Source: Streptomyces sp. NBC_01445
GTDB taxonomy: Bacteria; Actinomycetota; Actinomycetes; Streptomycetales; Streptomycetaceae
Assembly (NCBI RefSeq): GCF_035918235.1
Contig: NZ_CP109485.1
Span: 7,045,001 to 7,109,000, forward strand
Length of the DNA stretch: 64,000 nucleotides
Direction: 5' to 3'
Shown: positions 1-8,587 of the stretch, in pieces
Numbering within the stretch: position 1 is the stretch's first letter
How the letters are laid out: every line of letters begins with the position of its first letter
Notes under the pieces: model-generated
Told to the model about the DNA's origin: nothing
The model's input: only the letters and a program-made list of their open reading frames with translations
The model's database searches: none
Translations under genes and position numbers: made by a program

Positions 1-316
1 GTCCGGCGGCGACCGCATGCTCTTCTTCACCGCCACCCGCGGCACCCCCGAGGACGAGGACGAGTGGTGGCCCTGCGAGCTGGACTGCCACCCCGAGACG
101 ATGGACGAGCACCCCGGCCTGCGCTGGCACTGCCGCGGCTCGTACGTGCCCGTGCCGCCCGCCCGGCTCCCCGGTGACCTGACCGTCGACTGGCTGCGCG
201 GCCTCGAACACCCGCTGCCGGACCCGCTCACCCTGCTCGAAGCCCTCACCGACGCCTGCGCACGCTATGTGGGCGAGGAAAGGGACTTCACGGCAGCCTG
301 GCCCTCACGCGGCTGA
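1..316 (+). CDS. 3' end of an unrecognised conserved protein (partial)
   Basis: The reading frame is open from base 2 of the window, so the start lies upstream; about 104 residues are visible. They include an acidic and Trp-rich stretch (EDEDEWWPCELDC) and a Leu/Pro-rich tail. There is no signal peptide or membrane segment. It resembles, from memory only, the C-terminal part of streptomycete proteins annotated as bifunctional DNA primase/polymerase, but no catalytic motif is in view, so that name is a guess. It converges on the lipoprotein gene at 347. Confidence 0.6.
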   Translation, partial: SGGDRMLFFTATRGTPEDEDEWWPCELDCHPETMDEHPGLRWHCRGSYVPVPPARLPGDLTVDWLRGLEHPLPDPLTLLEALTDACARYVGEERDFTAAWPSRG

Positions 317-346
317 CGCGCGAGGGCCGGCGGCTCACGCAGAGCG

Positions 347-1333
347 TCAGCTGCCCTTGGCGCCCGTAAGTCCCTCGAGCCGCGTCAGTATCTCGACGTC
401 GCCGCCCTTGGCCGGGTCGACGGCGACCTGGTTCGAGATGCGCTCCAGCGTCAGCGACTGCTTGACGTCGCCCGTCATGAGCGCCTTCACGTTCTCGTTG
501 TCGACCGTGATGCTCAGGCCCTTGGACGCCGTCTGCTTCTCGTAGTGGTGCGTCGCGAAGAACACCAGCGCCCCGCCGTCCGCGGTCCGCAGACCCAACG
601 GCGTGTAGTCGCCCGACGTCATCGGCTCGTCGACGTACTGCCGGGCGAGACCCGGGCGGCTCGCGTTCTTCTCCCGCGTGGTCCGCCACTGCGACGTGTG
701 CCGGCCCGGCGCGAAACCGTCCCCGCCGTCCTTCAGATACGTCGCGTACTTGCGGCTCATCTCCTGCGGCGCCACCGCGAGCCCCGCGGCGTCCGCCGTC
801 ACGGGCTGCGCCCAGCCGTCCTTGTCCTTCTTGAACTCGGGGACGTCACCGGGCGACATGAGCGTCAGATACGACACCTGCCACGGCCGGTTCACATCGT
901 CGCGGGTGAAGACCAGCATCCACCGGAAGTCGCCGCCCCGGTTGGCCGTGGTGTTCGCGACGAACCAGCGGGGCCAGCCCGCCTTCTTGGGGATGGTGAA
1001 CTCGGCGTCCGACAGCGCCAGATCCGAGTGGTTCGGGTTGCCGTCGGGGTGATTGACGTGCCCGGCCTTCAGCTTGGCCGCGTCGATCGCGCCGAGCGCG
1101 CCCGTCACATGGTCCTCGTCGAGGGACCCGTCGTACGCCTTGTCGGCCTTGTTGTACGCGGCGGTGAAATCCTTCAGGGCGCGGGCGGCCTCGGCCTTGG
1201 TGGCCGCCGGGACGACCTCCCGCTCCCCGTGCACCGTCACACACCCGCTCGCCGTGACCGCCACGGCGGTCGCGAGGGCCACCGCCGTCACCGGCTTCCT
1301 GAGACCACGAGGCCTGCGGAGGAGCTTGCTCAT
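347..1333 (-). CDS. putative secreted lipoprotein
   Basis: 328 aa. The N-terminus has basic residues, a hydrophobic segment (about 15-29) and a lipobox ending in Cys31 (TASGC), so the mature protein is predicted to be lipid-anchored on the outer face of the membrane. The rest is soluble and fits a conserved actinobacterial substrate-binding-like or DUF-type extracytoplasmic protein; I do not recognise a catalytic motif. It lies 69 bp downstream of efeU on the same strand, so it could be the last gene of the efe transcript, which would suggest a role at the cell surface in iron handling. That link is positional inference only. Confidence 0.8.
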   Translation of the reverse strand: MSKLLRRPRGLRKPVTAVALATAVAVTASGCVTVHGEREVVPAATKAEAARALKDFTAAYNKADKAYDGSLDEDHVTGALGAIDAAKLKAGHVNHPDGNPNHSDLALSDAEFTIPKKAGWPRWFVANTTANRGGDFRWMLVFTRDDVNRPWQVSYLTLMSPGDVPEFKKDKDGWAQPVTADAAGLAVAPQEMSRKYATYLKDGGDGFAPGRHTSQWRTTREKNASRPGLARQYVDEPMTSGDYTPLGLRTADGGALVFFATHHYEKQTASKGLSITVDNENVKALMTGDVKQSLTLERISNQVAVDPAKGGDVEILTRLEGLTGAKGS

Positions 1334-1402
1334 CGGTTCTCTTCACCTTCCCCTTCCCGGGCCCGAACCCTATCGGGGAGGAGAGCGGCGCGAGCGTCCG
1401 GA

Positions 1403-2260
1403 TCAGGCTTTGGCGGACTCGGCAGGCGTCTGCGCCTCGGGCTTCGGCTTCCTGGACAGGAAACCGGACGGCGCGAAGAACACCGTGAGCGTCACGGCCA
1501 AGTACAGCAGCCAGACGACGACTTGGAGGACCGTCGGATCGGGCTGGAAGTTGAACACGCCCTTGAGGAGCGTGCCGTACCAGCTGTCCGGCGGAATCGT
1601 CCCGCTGATGTCGAACGCCTTGCTGGACAGACCGCCCAGGAACTGCGCCTCCTGAAGGTCGTGCACGCCGTACGCGAGGACGCCCGCCGCCACGATCACC
1701 AGCATGCCGCCGGTCCACGTGAAGAACTTGGCCAGGTTGATCCGCAGGGCGCCCCGGTAGAACAGCCAGCCGAGGACGACAGCCGTCAGCAGGCCCAGCA
1801 GGACGCCGATGAGCGGCCCGTGCGTGCCGTCGTTGGACGCACGTACCGAAGCCCACACGAACAGGGCGGTCTCAAGCCCCTCACGGCCGACCGCGAGGAA
1901 CGCCGTCGCCACCAGCGCAGCCGTACCCATCTGCAGCGCGGCGTCCAGCTTGCCGTGCAGCTCGGCCTTCAGATGCCGCGCGGTGCGCCGCATCCAGAAG
2001 ACCATCCACGTCACCAGGCCCACGGCGACGATCGACAACGAACCGCCGAGCGCCTCCTGCGCCTCGAACGTCAGCTCCTGGGAGCCGAAGGTCAGCGCGA
2101 AGCCGAAGCCGAGCGCCACGGCGACGGCGATGGCGATGCCGATCCAGATGGGACGCAGCGCGTCACGCCGGTCCGTCTTGACCAGATACGCGATGAGAAT
2201 GCAGACGACGAGACTCGCTTCGAGCCCTTCGCGCAGACCGATCAGATAGTTGCCGAACAT
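1403..2260 (-). CDS. efeU: EfeU-type iron permease (FTR1/OFeT family)
   Basis: 285 aa integral membrane protein with about seven hydrophobic helices. Two REGLE motifs (residues 10-14 and 126-130) are the iron-translocating RExxE signatures of the FTR1/EfeU family. I place the start at ATG 2260, because there MFGNYLIGLREGLE begins directly with the first helix; a longer in-frame extension to 2383 lies inside efeB and is not credible. The start is 7 bp after the efeB stop, consistent with translational coupling. Role: passes iron across the cytoplasmic membrane after delivery by EfeO/EfeB. Confidence 0.93.
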   Translation of the reverse strand: MFGNYLIGLREGLEASLVVCILIAYLVKTDRRDALRPIWIGIAIAVAVALGFGFALTFGSQELTFEAQEALGGSLSIVAVGLVTWMVFWMRRTARHLKAELHGKLDAALQMGTAALVATAFLAVGREGLETALFVWASVRASNDGTHGPLIGVLLGLLTAVVLGWLFYRGALRINLAKFFTWTGGMLVIVAAGVLAYGVHDLQEAQFLGGLSSKAFDISGTIPPDSWYGTLLKGVFNFQPDPTVLQVVVWLLYLAVTLTVFFAPSGFLSRKPKPEAQTPAESAKA

Positions 2261-2267
2261 CGTGTCC

Positions 2268-3551
2268 TCATGCCTCCTTGGAGAACAGCGCCCGGCCCCA
2301 CCAGTCGCCCGAGTCCCGGACGCCCGGCGGGACGGCGAAGACGGCCGAACCCACGTGCTGGATGTACTCGTTGAGCGCGTCACTGCGCGACAGGTTCCGC
2401 TGCACGCGGATGAACCCCTTGCGCACGTCCTTCTGGTAGGCCAGGAAGAACAGGCCGGCCTCCAGACGGCCGAGACCGTCCGTGCCGTCGGTGAAGGAGT
2501 AGCCGCGGCGCAGGATGGTCGCCCCCGCGTTGGAGTCGGGGTGCGCGAGCCGCACGTGCGCGTCCGGCTTCATCGCCTTCAGGAACGGCTCGTCGCGCTC
2601 CTTGGCCTTGCCGACCGGGGCGCCCTCGCCCTTGTCGCGGCCGAAGACGTCCTCCTGCTCCTGGAGAGACGTACGGTCCCAGGTCTCGATGTTCATGCGG
2701 ATGCGCCGGGCGACGAGGTACGAACCCCCGGTCATCCAGGCCGAGTCGGCGTCCGTGTCCTTGGCGCCGACCCACACGTGCTCGTCCAGGCGGGCGGTCT
2801 CGGTGCCGGCGATGTTGCGGGTGCCGTCCTTGAAGCCCATCAGGTTGCGCGGGGTCTGCGCGTCCGGGGTCGTCGACGAGGTCTTGCCGAAGCCGAGCTG
2901 GGACCAGCGGATGGCGACCTTGCCGAAGCCGATCCTGGCGAGATTGCGGATGGCGTGCACGGCGATCTGCGGATCGTCGGCGCAGGCCTGAATGCACAGG
3001 TCGCCGTCGCTGCGGGCCTTGTCGAGATTGTCGCCGGGGAACTTCGGCAGGTCGACGAGGGCCTCGGGCCGCCGGTCCGTGAGCCCGAACTTCTCGAACA
3101 GGGACGGGCCGAAGCCGATCGTGAGGGTGAGCCGGGACGGCTTGAGGCCGAGCGCCTCGCCGGTGTCGTCCGGCGGCGCTTCGGGCAGCCCGCCGTACGC
3201 GCCCTCGCCGACCGCGTGCCCCTCCGTCATGCGGGACGCGGCCTTCGTCCAGTCCTTCAGGAGCTGCACGAACTCGTCGCGGTCGTCGGTCTTCACGTCG
3301 AACGACGCGAAGTGCAGACGGTCCTGGACGGCGGTGGCGATTCCGGCCTGGTGCGCGCCGTGGAACGACACGGCGCCGCCCGAGTCGGCGACCGGCTGCG
3401 GATCGTCACCGGTCCGCGTCACGGCGACGGCGCCCCCCGCGGCGGCGGCGCCGAGCGCGAGCCCGGCACCGCCCACCGCGAGCAGCGAACGACGCGACGG
3501 TGTGGGGGAGTTGTTCGATCCGACCGAGACATCGGCGGTGGTGTCCGTCAT
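2268..3551 (-). CDS. efeB: EfeB, Tat-exported Dyp-type heme peroxidase
   Basis: 427 aa. The N-terminus has a twin-arginine signal (SRRSLL, Arg20-Arg21) followed by an Ala/Gly-rich hydrophobic stretch, so it is exported folded with its heme. The Dyp signature GFKDGTRN is near residue 238, and a later His (AHPDSN, about residue 335) followed by an Arg-rich turn fits the proximal heme pocket. In EfeUOB systems EfeB is proposed to act on ferrous iron or heme outside the membrane. It sits between efeO (30 bp upstream) and efeU (7 bp downstream). Confidence 0.94.
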   Translation of the reverse strand: MTDTTADVSVGSNNSPTPSRRSLLAVGGAGLALGAAAAGGAVAVTRTGDDPQPVADSGGAVSFHGAHQAGIATAVQDRLHFASFDVKTDDRDEFVQLLKDWTKAASRMTEGHAVGEGAYGGLPEAPPDDTGEALGLKPSRLTLTIGFGPSLFEKFGLTDRRPEALVDLPKFPGDNLDKARSDGDLCIQACADDPQIAVHAIRNLARIGFGKVAIRWSQLGFGKTSSTTPDAQTPRNLMGFKDGTRNIAGTETARLDEHVWVGAKDTDADSAWMTGGSYLVARRIRMNIETWDRTSLQEQEDVFGRDKGEGAPVGKAKERDEPFLKAMKPDAHVRLAHPDSNAGATILRRGYSFTDGTDGLGRLEAGLFFLAYQKDVRKGFIRVQRNLSRSDALNEYIQHVGSAVFAVPPGVRDSGDWWGRALFSKEA

Positions 3552-3581
3552 CCCTGACCCCTTACCTGCGTACCCGGAGGG

Positions 3582-4739
3582 CTACTTGACGACGACGGCG
3601 GCGGCGAGCTTGGACAGCGGCTCCGCGAGCGCGTTCACCGCGTCCGAGAGCTCCTTGCGGTCCGCCTTGCCGACCTTGTCGTAGGAGGTGAACTCGTAGG
3701 AGGTCTTGTCCTTGCGGTACTTGTCGAGCAGCGTGTCCAGGGCGGCGAACTGCTTGTCGAGCTCCTTCGTCAGCGCGGCGTCGTTCTCCGCGGCGACGGG
3801 CTTGAGCAGGTCGTACGCCTTCTCGGCACCCTCGACGTTGGCCTTGAAGTCGACGAGGTCGGTGTGCGAGTAGCGCTCCTCCTCGCCCGTGACCTTGCCG
3901 GTGGCGACCTCGTCGAGGAGCTCCTTGGCGCCGTTGGCCATGGAGGTCGGCGTGATGTCCGCCTTGCCGACGCGGGTCTGCCAGTCCTTGAGGTCCTTGT
4001 CGAGCTGCGTCGCCAGCTCCTTCTCCCGCGAGCCGATCTTCTTGTCCTGCCACAGCGCCTTCTCCAGGCGGTGCCAGCCGGTCCAGTCCGTCTTCGGGTC
4101 CTGCCCCTCCTCCAGGCCGTCCGCGCGGACATCGACCTTCGGGTCGATGTCACCGAAGGACTCGGCGACGGGCTCGGTGCGCTCCCAGCCGATACGGGAC
4201 GGGGCGTACGCGGCCTGCGCGGCCTTCAGGTCACCCTTGCGCACGGCGTCCGTGAACGTCGTGACCTTGGGCAGCGTCTCGTCGGCCTGCTCCTGCGCGT
4301 ACGTCCGGTAGGCGGCGACGGCCTTGTCCAGACGGGCGTCACGCTTGACGGCCTTGCCGCCGGTGACGGTCACCTTCTGCCGGATGCCGTCGCCCTTCAT
4401 GCCGGGCTTGCAGGCGATCTCGTACGTGCCGGCCTTCACCTCGGCGGTGAGCTTCTGCTTGGTTCCGGGGCCGATGTTCTCGCGCTCGCTGACGATCCGG
4501 TCGTCCGGGAACAGGACGTAGACCTCGGTGACCTTGGAGCCCTTGTTCTCTATGGAGAGCTCGACATGGCCGGCCGGGAACTCCGTCTTGGAGACGTCGC
4601 ACTTGTCGTCCGTGGCGGTGACCTCGACGACGCGGTCGCCACCGGACTTGGCGTCGCTCTTCTGGGTGCAGCCCGTGACGGCGGCCAGGGTCGCCGCAGT
4701 GGCGGCGGCGGTGACAACAGTGAGTCGGACGGCTCGCAT
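3582..4739 (-). CDS. efeO: EfeO, iron-binding lipoprotein with cupredoxin and M75 domains
   Basis: 385 aa. The lipobox ends in Cys24 (AVTGC). Residues about 30-130 form a cupredoxin-like beta domain, followed by an all-helical imelysin/M75 domain carrying the HxxE motif (HRLE, about residue 222) proposed to bind metal. This two-domain form is the standard EfeO. It is the first gene of efeO-efeB-efeU and the only one with a clear promoter region, which contains a candidate iron box just upstream. Confidence 0.94.
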   Translation of the reverse strand: MRAVRLTVVTAAATAATLAAVTGCTQKSDAKSGGDRVVEVTATDDKCDVSKTEFPAGHVELSIENKGSKVTEVYVLFPDDRIVSERENIGPGTKQKLTAEVKAGTYEIACKPGMKGDGIRQKVTVTGGKAVKRDARLDKAVAAYRTYAQEQADETLPKVTTFTDAVRKGDLKAAQAAYAPSRIGWERTEPVAESFGDIDPKVDVRADGLEEGQDPKTDWTGWHRLEKALWQDKKIGSREKELATQLDKDLKDWQTRVGKADITPTSMANGAKELLDEVATGKVTGEEERYSHTDLVDFKANVEGAEKAYDLLKPVAAENDAALTKELDKQFAALDTLLDKYRKDKTSYEFTSYDKVGKADRKELSDAVNALAEPLSKLAAAVVVK

Positions 4740-4783
4740 GCGGGCTCCAAGACGTGAGGCACGGTGAGTGAGGCGGACCTAAC

Positions 4784-4802
4784 TTAACCGAGGCTTACCT
4801 CA
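4784..4802 (-). promoter_or_regulatory. candidate iron box (DmdR/IdeR operator) for efeO
   Basis: On the minus strand the 19-mer reads TGAGGTAAGCCTCGGTTAA. It matches the actinobacterial iron-box consensus (TWAGGTWAGSCTWACCTWA) at about 14-15 of 19 positions, with the left half nearly perfect. It lies 45-63 bp upstream of the efeO start, where binding by Fe(II)-DmdR would block transcription when iron is sufficient. Confidence 0.7.
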
Positions 4803-4944
4803 GTGCTACCCAGGGGTCCAGTGATTCAGCTCTCACGAAATGACGCCGATCGCGCCCCGGATACGAGCGACCCATGGACGACCCGTAAAACGGCAAACGA
4901 AAGGCAAAAACCCGCCACCCCCCACCGAATGATTGACTGTCCCG

Positions 4945-5586
4945 GTGACGGACTACGACGTGCTCCGAGTCTTCTGCGGCCCTCATGGCGACCACGGCAA
5001 TGAGCTGGGAGTCGTACGCGAGGGAAGCGACGTCCCCGACGAGGACGAGCGACAGGCCCTGGCGGCGAAGCTGGGCTTCAGCGAGACGGTGTTCGTGGAC
5101 GACCCCGAGCGCGGCGTCATCGACATCTACACACCGACCATGCGCCTTCCCTTCGCCGGACACCCCTGCGTCGGCACGGCCTGGCTCCTGGACGTACCCG
5201 AACTGGTCACGCCCGCAGGCGTGGTGGGCACGCGGCTGGACGGCGAGTTCACCTGGATCGAGGCGCGGCCGGAGTGGGCGCCGCCCCGGACACTGCGCGA
5301 GTACGCCTCGGCGTCAGAGGTGGAGGAACTCCAAGTCCCCCCGCCGGGCGAGTGGATCTATGCCTGGGCGTGGGAGGACGCGGCGGCAGGAAAGGTGAGG
5401 GCCCGAGCGTTCCCGGGAAGGGGCGACGGCATCGACGAGGACGAGGCGACGGGGGCAGCGGCACTACTGCTCACGGCGCAACTGCACAGAGCCCTGAACA
5501 TCACGCAGGGCAAAGGCTCTCAAATCCTCACGGCTCCCCAGCCCGAAGGCCTGATCGAGGTAGGCGGCAGAGTCCGCCTCACCTGA
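4945..5586 (+). CDS. PhzF-family isomerase/epimerase-like protein
   Basis: 213 aa from GTG 4945; a TTG at 4933 would add four residues but is a poor start. PhzF signatures are visible: the catalytic-glutamate segment GFSETVFV, the conserved FAGHPCVGTA loop, and a DEATGAAAL segment corresponding to the usual DPVTGSA second-domain turn. The family performs proton shifts on small substrates using the glutamate. The substrate here is unknown, and no phenazine genes are nearby. Its TGA ends at 5586 and the heme oxygenase stop begins at 5587, so the two genes converge with no spacer. Confidence 0.85.
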   Translation: MTDYDVLRVFCGPHGDHGNELGVVREGSDVPDEDERQALAAKLGFSETVFVDDPERGVIDIYTPTMRLPFAGHPCVGTAWLLDVPELVTPAGVVGTRLDGEFTWIEARPEWAPPRTLREYASASEVEELQVPPPGEWIYAWAWEDAAAGKVRARAFPGRGDGIDEDEATGAAALLLTAQLHRALNITQGKGSQILTAPQPEGLIEVGGRVRLT

Positions 5587-6237
5587 TCAAGCGGCGCTGC
5601 TGAATTCCTCGCCAAGAGCCTTGAAGACGGCGGTGTTGAGAGCGAACGCCCGCTTGCACTCGGCCACGATGCGCTGCTTCTCCAGCTCGTCAACGCGAAC
5701 ACCGTCCAGCAGGGCGCGATAACTACGCTTGAAGGCAGCAGGGTTCGGGACCTGCTCAAACACATAGAACCGCACGCCATCACCCTTGCGGGCGAAGCCC
5801 CAGTTCTTCTCGGCCTTGTCGCGGATGATCTGTCCGCCGGACAGATCCCCCAGGTACCGGGTGTAGTGATGGGCGACGTAGCCCCCCGGCCACTCCCGAG
5901 CGCACTCGGCAACGCGTGAGGCGTAGGCCTGAGTGGCCGGCAGCGCGGAAACGCCGTCGCGCCAGCCGTCCCCCCGCAGATGGGCCAGATCCCGCTCGAT
6001 GGCAGAGACCCGGAACAACTCGGCCTGTATGAAAGGCCCGGCAACGGCGGACTCCTCCAGTCGCCCCGCGGCCCCCTCCAACGCTCGGTAGACGAACCAC
6101 AGTTGCTCGGTGTACCGGGCGTAGGCGTCGACGCCGAGGGCTCCGCCGAGAAGGTCGCTCATGAACGTGGTGCTCTCGGCCTCTGTGTGCTGCTCGTGCG
6201 AGGCGGTGCGGATCAGGGTGGAGAACGGCGTATCCAT
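5587..6237 (-). CDS. hmuO: heme oxygenase (HmuO-type)
   Basis: 216 aa, normal length for bacterial heme oxygenase. His17 in the N-terminal helix aligns with the proximal heme ligand of corynebacterial HmuO (both are followed nine residues later by TFM). The distal helix carries the GDLSGGQ motif near residue 139, whose glycines let heme and oxygen bind. The enzyme opens heme to biliverdin, CO and iron in the cytosol. It is monocistronic, with a candidate iron box 22-40 bp upstream, and lies about 850 bp beyond the end of the efe region. Confidence 0.95.
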   Translation of the reverse strand: MDTPFSTLIRTASHEQHTEAESTTFMSDLLGGALGVDAYARYTEQLWFVYRALEGAAGRLEESAVAGPFIQAELFRVSAIERDLAHLRGDGWRDGVSALPATQAYASRVAECAREWPGGYVAHHYTRYLGDLSGGQIIRDKAEKNWGFARKGDGVRFYVFEQVPNPAAFKRSYRALLDGVRVDELEKQRIVAECKRAFALNTAVFKALGEEFSSAA

Positions 6238-6258
6238 GAGGCCTCCAGATCGCTAAAC

Positions 6259-6277
6259 TTAGGCTTGCCTAACTTAT
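6259..6277 (-). promoter_or_regulatory. candidate iron box (DmdR/IdeR operator) for heme oxygenase
   Basis: The plus strand reads TTAGGCTTGCCTAACTTAT, matching about 15 of 19 positions of the actinobacterial iron-box consensus. It lies immediately upstream of the heme oxygenase start, so heme breakdown is probably induced on iron starvation together with the efe genes. Confidence 0.75.
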
Positions 6278-6333
6278 CAGGTTCCCGACGTCCTGTCGGT
6301 AAAACGCTACCCCGATCAGCCACCAGGGCAACG

Positions 6334-6365
6334 CAAAAGGCCCGCCCCACCAACGGGACGGGCCT
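6334..6365 (-). terminator. rho-independent terminator of map
   Basis: An 11-bp stem (AGGCCCGCCCC with GGGACGGGCCT, one G-U type mismatch) has a 6-base loop at 6338-6365. On the minus strand it is followed by TTTT (complement of 6335-6338 lies at the stem foot). It sits about 20 bp past the map stop codon. Confidence 0.8.
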
Positions 6366-6383
6366 GCGGACGAATCCACGACG

Positions 6384-7241
6384 TCAGGGCAGAGTAAGAA
6401 TCTCCGCACCGGTTTCGGTCACGACAAGGGTGTGCTCGAACTGAGCGGTCCGCTTGCGGTCCTTGGTCACAACGGTCCACCCGTCGTCCCACATGTCGTA
6501 CTCATGGGTGCCGAGCGTGAGCATGGGCTCGATGGTGAAGGTCATCCCGGGCTGGATGACGGTGGTGGCGTGCGGGCTGTCGTAGTGCGGAATGATCAGG
6601 CCGGAGTGGAACGACGAGTTGATCCCGTGCCCGGTGAAGTCCCGCACGACGCCATAACCGAAGCGCTTGGCGTACGACTCGATGACGCGGCCGATGATGT
6701 TGATCTGACGCCCGGGCCGGACGGCCTTGATGGCGCGGTTGAGGGACTCACGGGTCCGCTCGACAAGAAGCCGGGACTCCTCGTCGACATCACCGACCAG
6801 GTAGGTGGCGTTGTTGTCGCCGTGAACACCGCCGATGTAGGCGGTCACGTCGAGGTTGACGATGTCGCCGTCCTTCAGGACGGTGGAATCGGGGATCCCG
6901 TGGCAGATGACCTCGTTGACGGAGGTGCACAGCGACTTCGGGAAGTTGCGGTAGCCGAGGGTCGACGGGTACGCGCCGTGGTCGACCATGTACTCGTGCG
7001 CGATGCGGTCGAGTTCGTCCGTGGTCACGCCGGGCGCGATGGCCTTGGCGGCCTCCTCCATGGCCCGCGCGGCGATCCGGCCGGCGAGGCGCATGGCCTC
7101 GACCGTCTCCGGGGTCTGGACCTCAGGCCCCTTGTACGGCGTCGGCGCGGGCTTGCCCACGTACTCGGGACGCCGGATGTTTCCGGGTACGGAACGAGTG
7201 GGAGAGAGCTCCCCTGGTACGAGCAGCGACTGGCCAGACAT
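6384..7241 (-). CDS. map: type I methionine aminopeptidase
   Basis: 285 aa from ATG 7241 ([10 protein letters not shown]); an upstream in-frame extension to 7313 has no support. It removes the initiator methionine from nascent proteins. The five metal ligands of the pita-bread fold are present: Asp131, Asp142, His205, Glu238 and Glu269; His114 lies in the substrate pocket (ICHGIP). The N-terminal 40 residues with [14 protein letters not shown] form the proline-rich linker seen in the actinobacterial MapB-like class. A strong terminator follows. Confidence 0.95.
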   Translation of the reverse strand: MSGQSLLVPGELSPTRSVPGNIRRPEYVGKPAPTPYKGPEVQTPETVEAMRLAGRIAARAMEEAAKAIAPGVTTDELDRIAHEYMVDHGAYPSTLGYRNFPKSLCTSVNEVICHGIPDSTVLKDGDIVNLDVTAYIGGVHGDNNATYLVGDVDEESRLLVERTRESLNRAIKAVRPGRQINIIGRVIESYAKRFGYGVVRDFTGHGINSSFHSGLIIPHYDSPHATTVIQPGMTFTIEPMLTLGTHEYDMWDDGWTVVTKDRKRTAQFEHTLVVTETGAEILTLP

Positions 7242-7299
7242 GCCAGCGAGTGTATCGAGCGGCTGTGGGGGACCATGGTCATGGCGAGAGGAGCCGAAG

Positions 7300-7533
7300 A
7301 TGGCCCTGTTCAAGAGGCGGACCGTCGGGAAGCCCGGCGAGTGGTACTACTGCCTGGAGCATCAGAAGGTCGAGGAGGGGCCCGACTGCCCCAACAAGGA
7401 CCGTTTCGGCCCGTACGCGTCGCGCACCGAGGCGGAACACGCGATGGAGACGGCGCGTGAACGAAACCTCGAATGGGAGACGGACCCCAAGTGGCACGAC
7501 GCCACGGCCAAGGACGAGGACGACAAGACCTGA
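7300..7533 (+). CDS. small conserved actinobacterial protein of unknown function
   Basis: 77 aa from ATG 7300, preceded by a GAGAGGAG ribosome-binding site. It is divergent from map, 58 bp from the map start. The protein is soluble, begins [21 protein letters not shown], has two cysteines (in YYCLEH and PDCPNKD) and a charged helical C-terminus. I recall very similar short proteins next to map in other Streptomyces, but know no function. The two Cys with the nearby His could bind a metal, which is speculation. Confidence 0.75.
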   Translation: MALFKRRTVGKPGEWYYCLEHQKVEEGPDCPNKDRFGPYASRTEAEHAMETARERNLEWETDPKWHDATAKDEDDKT

Positions 7534-7547
7534 CGCCCATCGCCGCG

Positions 7548-7866
7548 TAGGAGACGGGGCGAAGTAGTCCCACCGGCGCTCAGCCGCGTACGAGACAGGG
7601 CCGGAGACAGCGAAGTCCCACCGGCCGTGAGACGCCGACGAAACGGGAGGGGACGTGGGGGCATGTGCGCGCGCAGCCACCAGCACCACGTACAGGCAAT
7701 CAGCTAGCTGACGTGCACCCATAGAACAGCGAGCACGTACATGCCCCCGCGGCCCCGCACCCAAAAACGCACCTGACGAGCCCGAACCGACCCCGCACCC
7801 GAAATCGCACCGACCCCGCACCCGAAAACGCACCGGCCGAAGACAGTCGGCACCCGCCGGCGCACC
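7548..7866 (-). repeat. intergenic repeat element, copy A
   Basis: This fills the 372-bp gap between two convergent genes. Read on the minus strand it has three parts. First, two to three short GC-rich units of the type GGTGCGTTTTCGGGTGCGGG (7755-7866). Second, an 18-base imperfect inverted repeat (7654-7671 and 7734-7751) around a 62-base loop. Third, two tandem units of 48 bp beginning CCGGTGGGACT (at 7624 and 7576 reading leftward). The same arrangement recurs on the other strand at 25.05-25.50 kb with only about six mismatches over roughly 160 aligned core bases. Open frames within it are by-products of base composition. Function is unknown. Confidence 0.85.
7654..7751 (-). other. long stem-loop at the core of repeat element A
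   Basis: Arms CGTGGGGGCATGTGCGCG (7654-7671) and its imperfect complement (7734-7751) pair at 15 of 18 positions plus one G-U. The loop is 62 bases, the same length as in copy B. Inside the loop CAGCTA can pair with TGGCTG; copy B has CAGCCA at the same place, so the substitution (C-G to U-G) keeps the inner stem. It could be a structured RNA or a protein-binding DNA hairpin. Confidence 0.6.
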
Positions 7867-7905
7867 AGCACCCATCGCCCACCCATCAACCGCAAACCCC
7901 CACCC

Positions 7906-8508
7906 CTACCACCCCGCAGGCGGCGGCGAGGTCAGATGGTCCGCAAGACGGGACAGCCGATCACGGAAGCGCCGACGAGGCCCCCGGGCCGGGCCGCCGA
8001 CGGGATTCTCGCCCGCGGCCGCGCTGACCAGGTGCTGCGCCGTATCGAGGTCGAGATCGGGCCCGGGCGTGAGCGCCTCGTGGGCCATGGCGTGCAGATC
8101 ACGGTCGCCCGAGTCGATGGCCAGAACCGTGGCCCCCGCCCGCCGAGCGTCATGCACCCGCTCCAGCAACTCCTCACCCGGCGCCCCAGGCGCCACAACG
8201 AGCAGAGTCTCGCCCCGCCGGGCCGCCTCGATGCGCCCGAGCCCCACCGCAAGATGGGCCGGATCCCCGACCCCCGCCCGGTGCCGCACGAGCGTGGGCG
8301 ACAGCTCGGGCATCCCGGACCAGGCGGCCTCGTCCACAAGATGCGCCGCGAGATGCCACGGCTCGTACTCGGGCGTGCCGACGAGAAGCAGCCCGCCCCC
8401 ATGCGGCACGACGGAGGCCCGCAGCGCGCCCGCGAAGCGGCGCGCGGCGCCCAGCCACTCGGTTCCGGCGAGTACTTCCCGCAGCAGTGCGACCCGTACG
8501 GCGTCCAT
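7906..8508 (-). CDS. conserved protein of unknown function, possibly SIS-like fold
   Basis: 200 aa, Ala/Arg/Leu-rich, no signal peptide or membrane segment. Alternating segments such as GGLLLVGTPEYEPWHLAAHLVDEA and GETLLVVAPGAPGEELLERV, then an alpha/beta stretch ending TVLAIDSGD, look like a Rossmann-type or sugar-isomerase (SIS) fold. No diagnostic catalytic residue can be named. It is divergent from the sialidase-like gene (79 bp between starts), which would fit a sugar-phosphate role, but this is only positional. Confidence 0.7.
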   Translation of the reverse strand: MDAVRVALLREVLAGTEWLGAARRFAGALRASVVPHGGGLLLVGTPEYEPWHLAAHLVDEAAWSGMPELSPTLVRHRAGVGDPAHLAVGLGRIEAARRGETLLVVAPGAPGEELLERVHDARRAGATVLAIDSGDRDLHAMAHEALTPGPDLDLDTAQHLVSAAAGENPVGGPARGPRRRFRDRLSRLADHLTSPPPAGW

Positions 8509-8587
8509 GCCTGCGCATACTGCCTCAACAGTGAACTCGTCAGGCCGAGTTCACCGGGAATTCCCTCGGGGTGGGGAGGGATGGGGG

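Noticed and set aside
4933..4944. TTG start at 4933 for the PhzF-like gene
   Set aside because: The GTG at 4945 gives the natural N-terminus (VTDYDVLRVFCGP), and TTG starts are rarer.
7279..7895. Long minus-strand open frames in 7.3-7.9 kb (up to 198 codons) and their plus-strand partners at 25.0-25.7 kb
   Set aside because: They are open only because of high-GC bias within the repeat element. The same frame in both copies changes nonsynonymously, there is no ribosome-binding site, and the frames run over neighbouring genes.
7906..8508. SIS (sugar isomerase) domain call for the 200-aa protein
   Set aside because: The general alternating pattern fits, but no SIS-specific residues could be verified, so only a hedged description is given.
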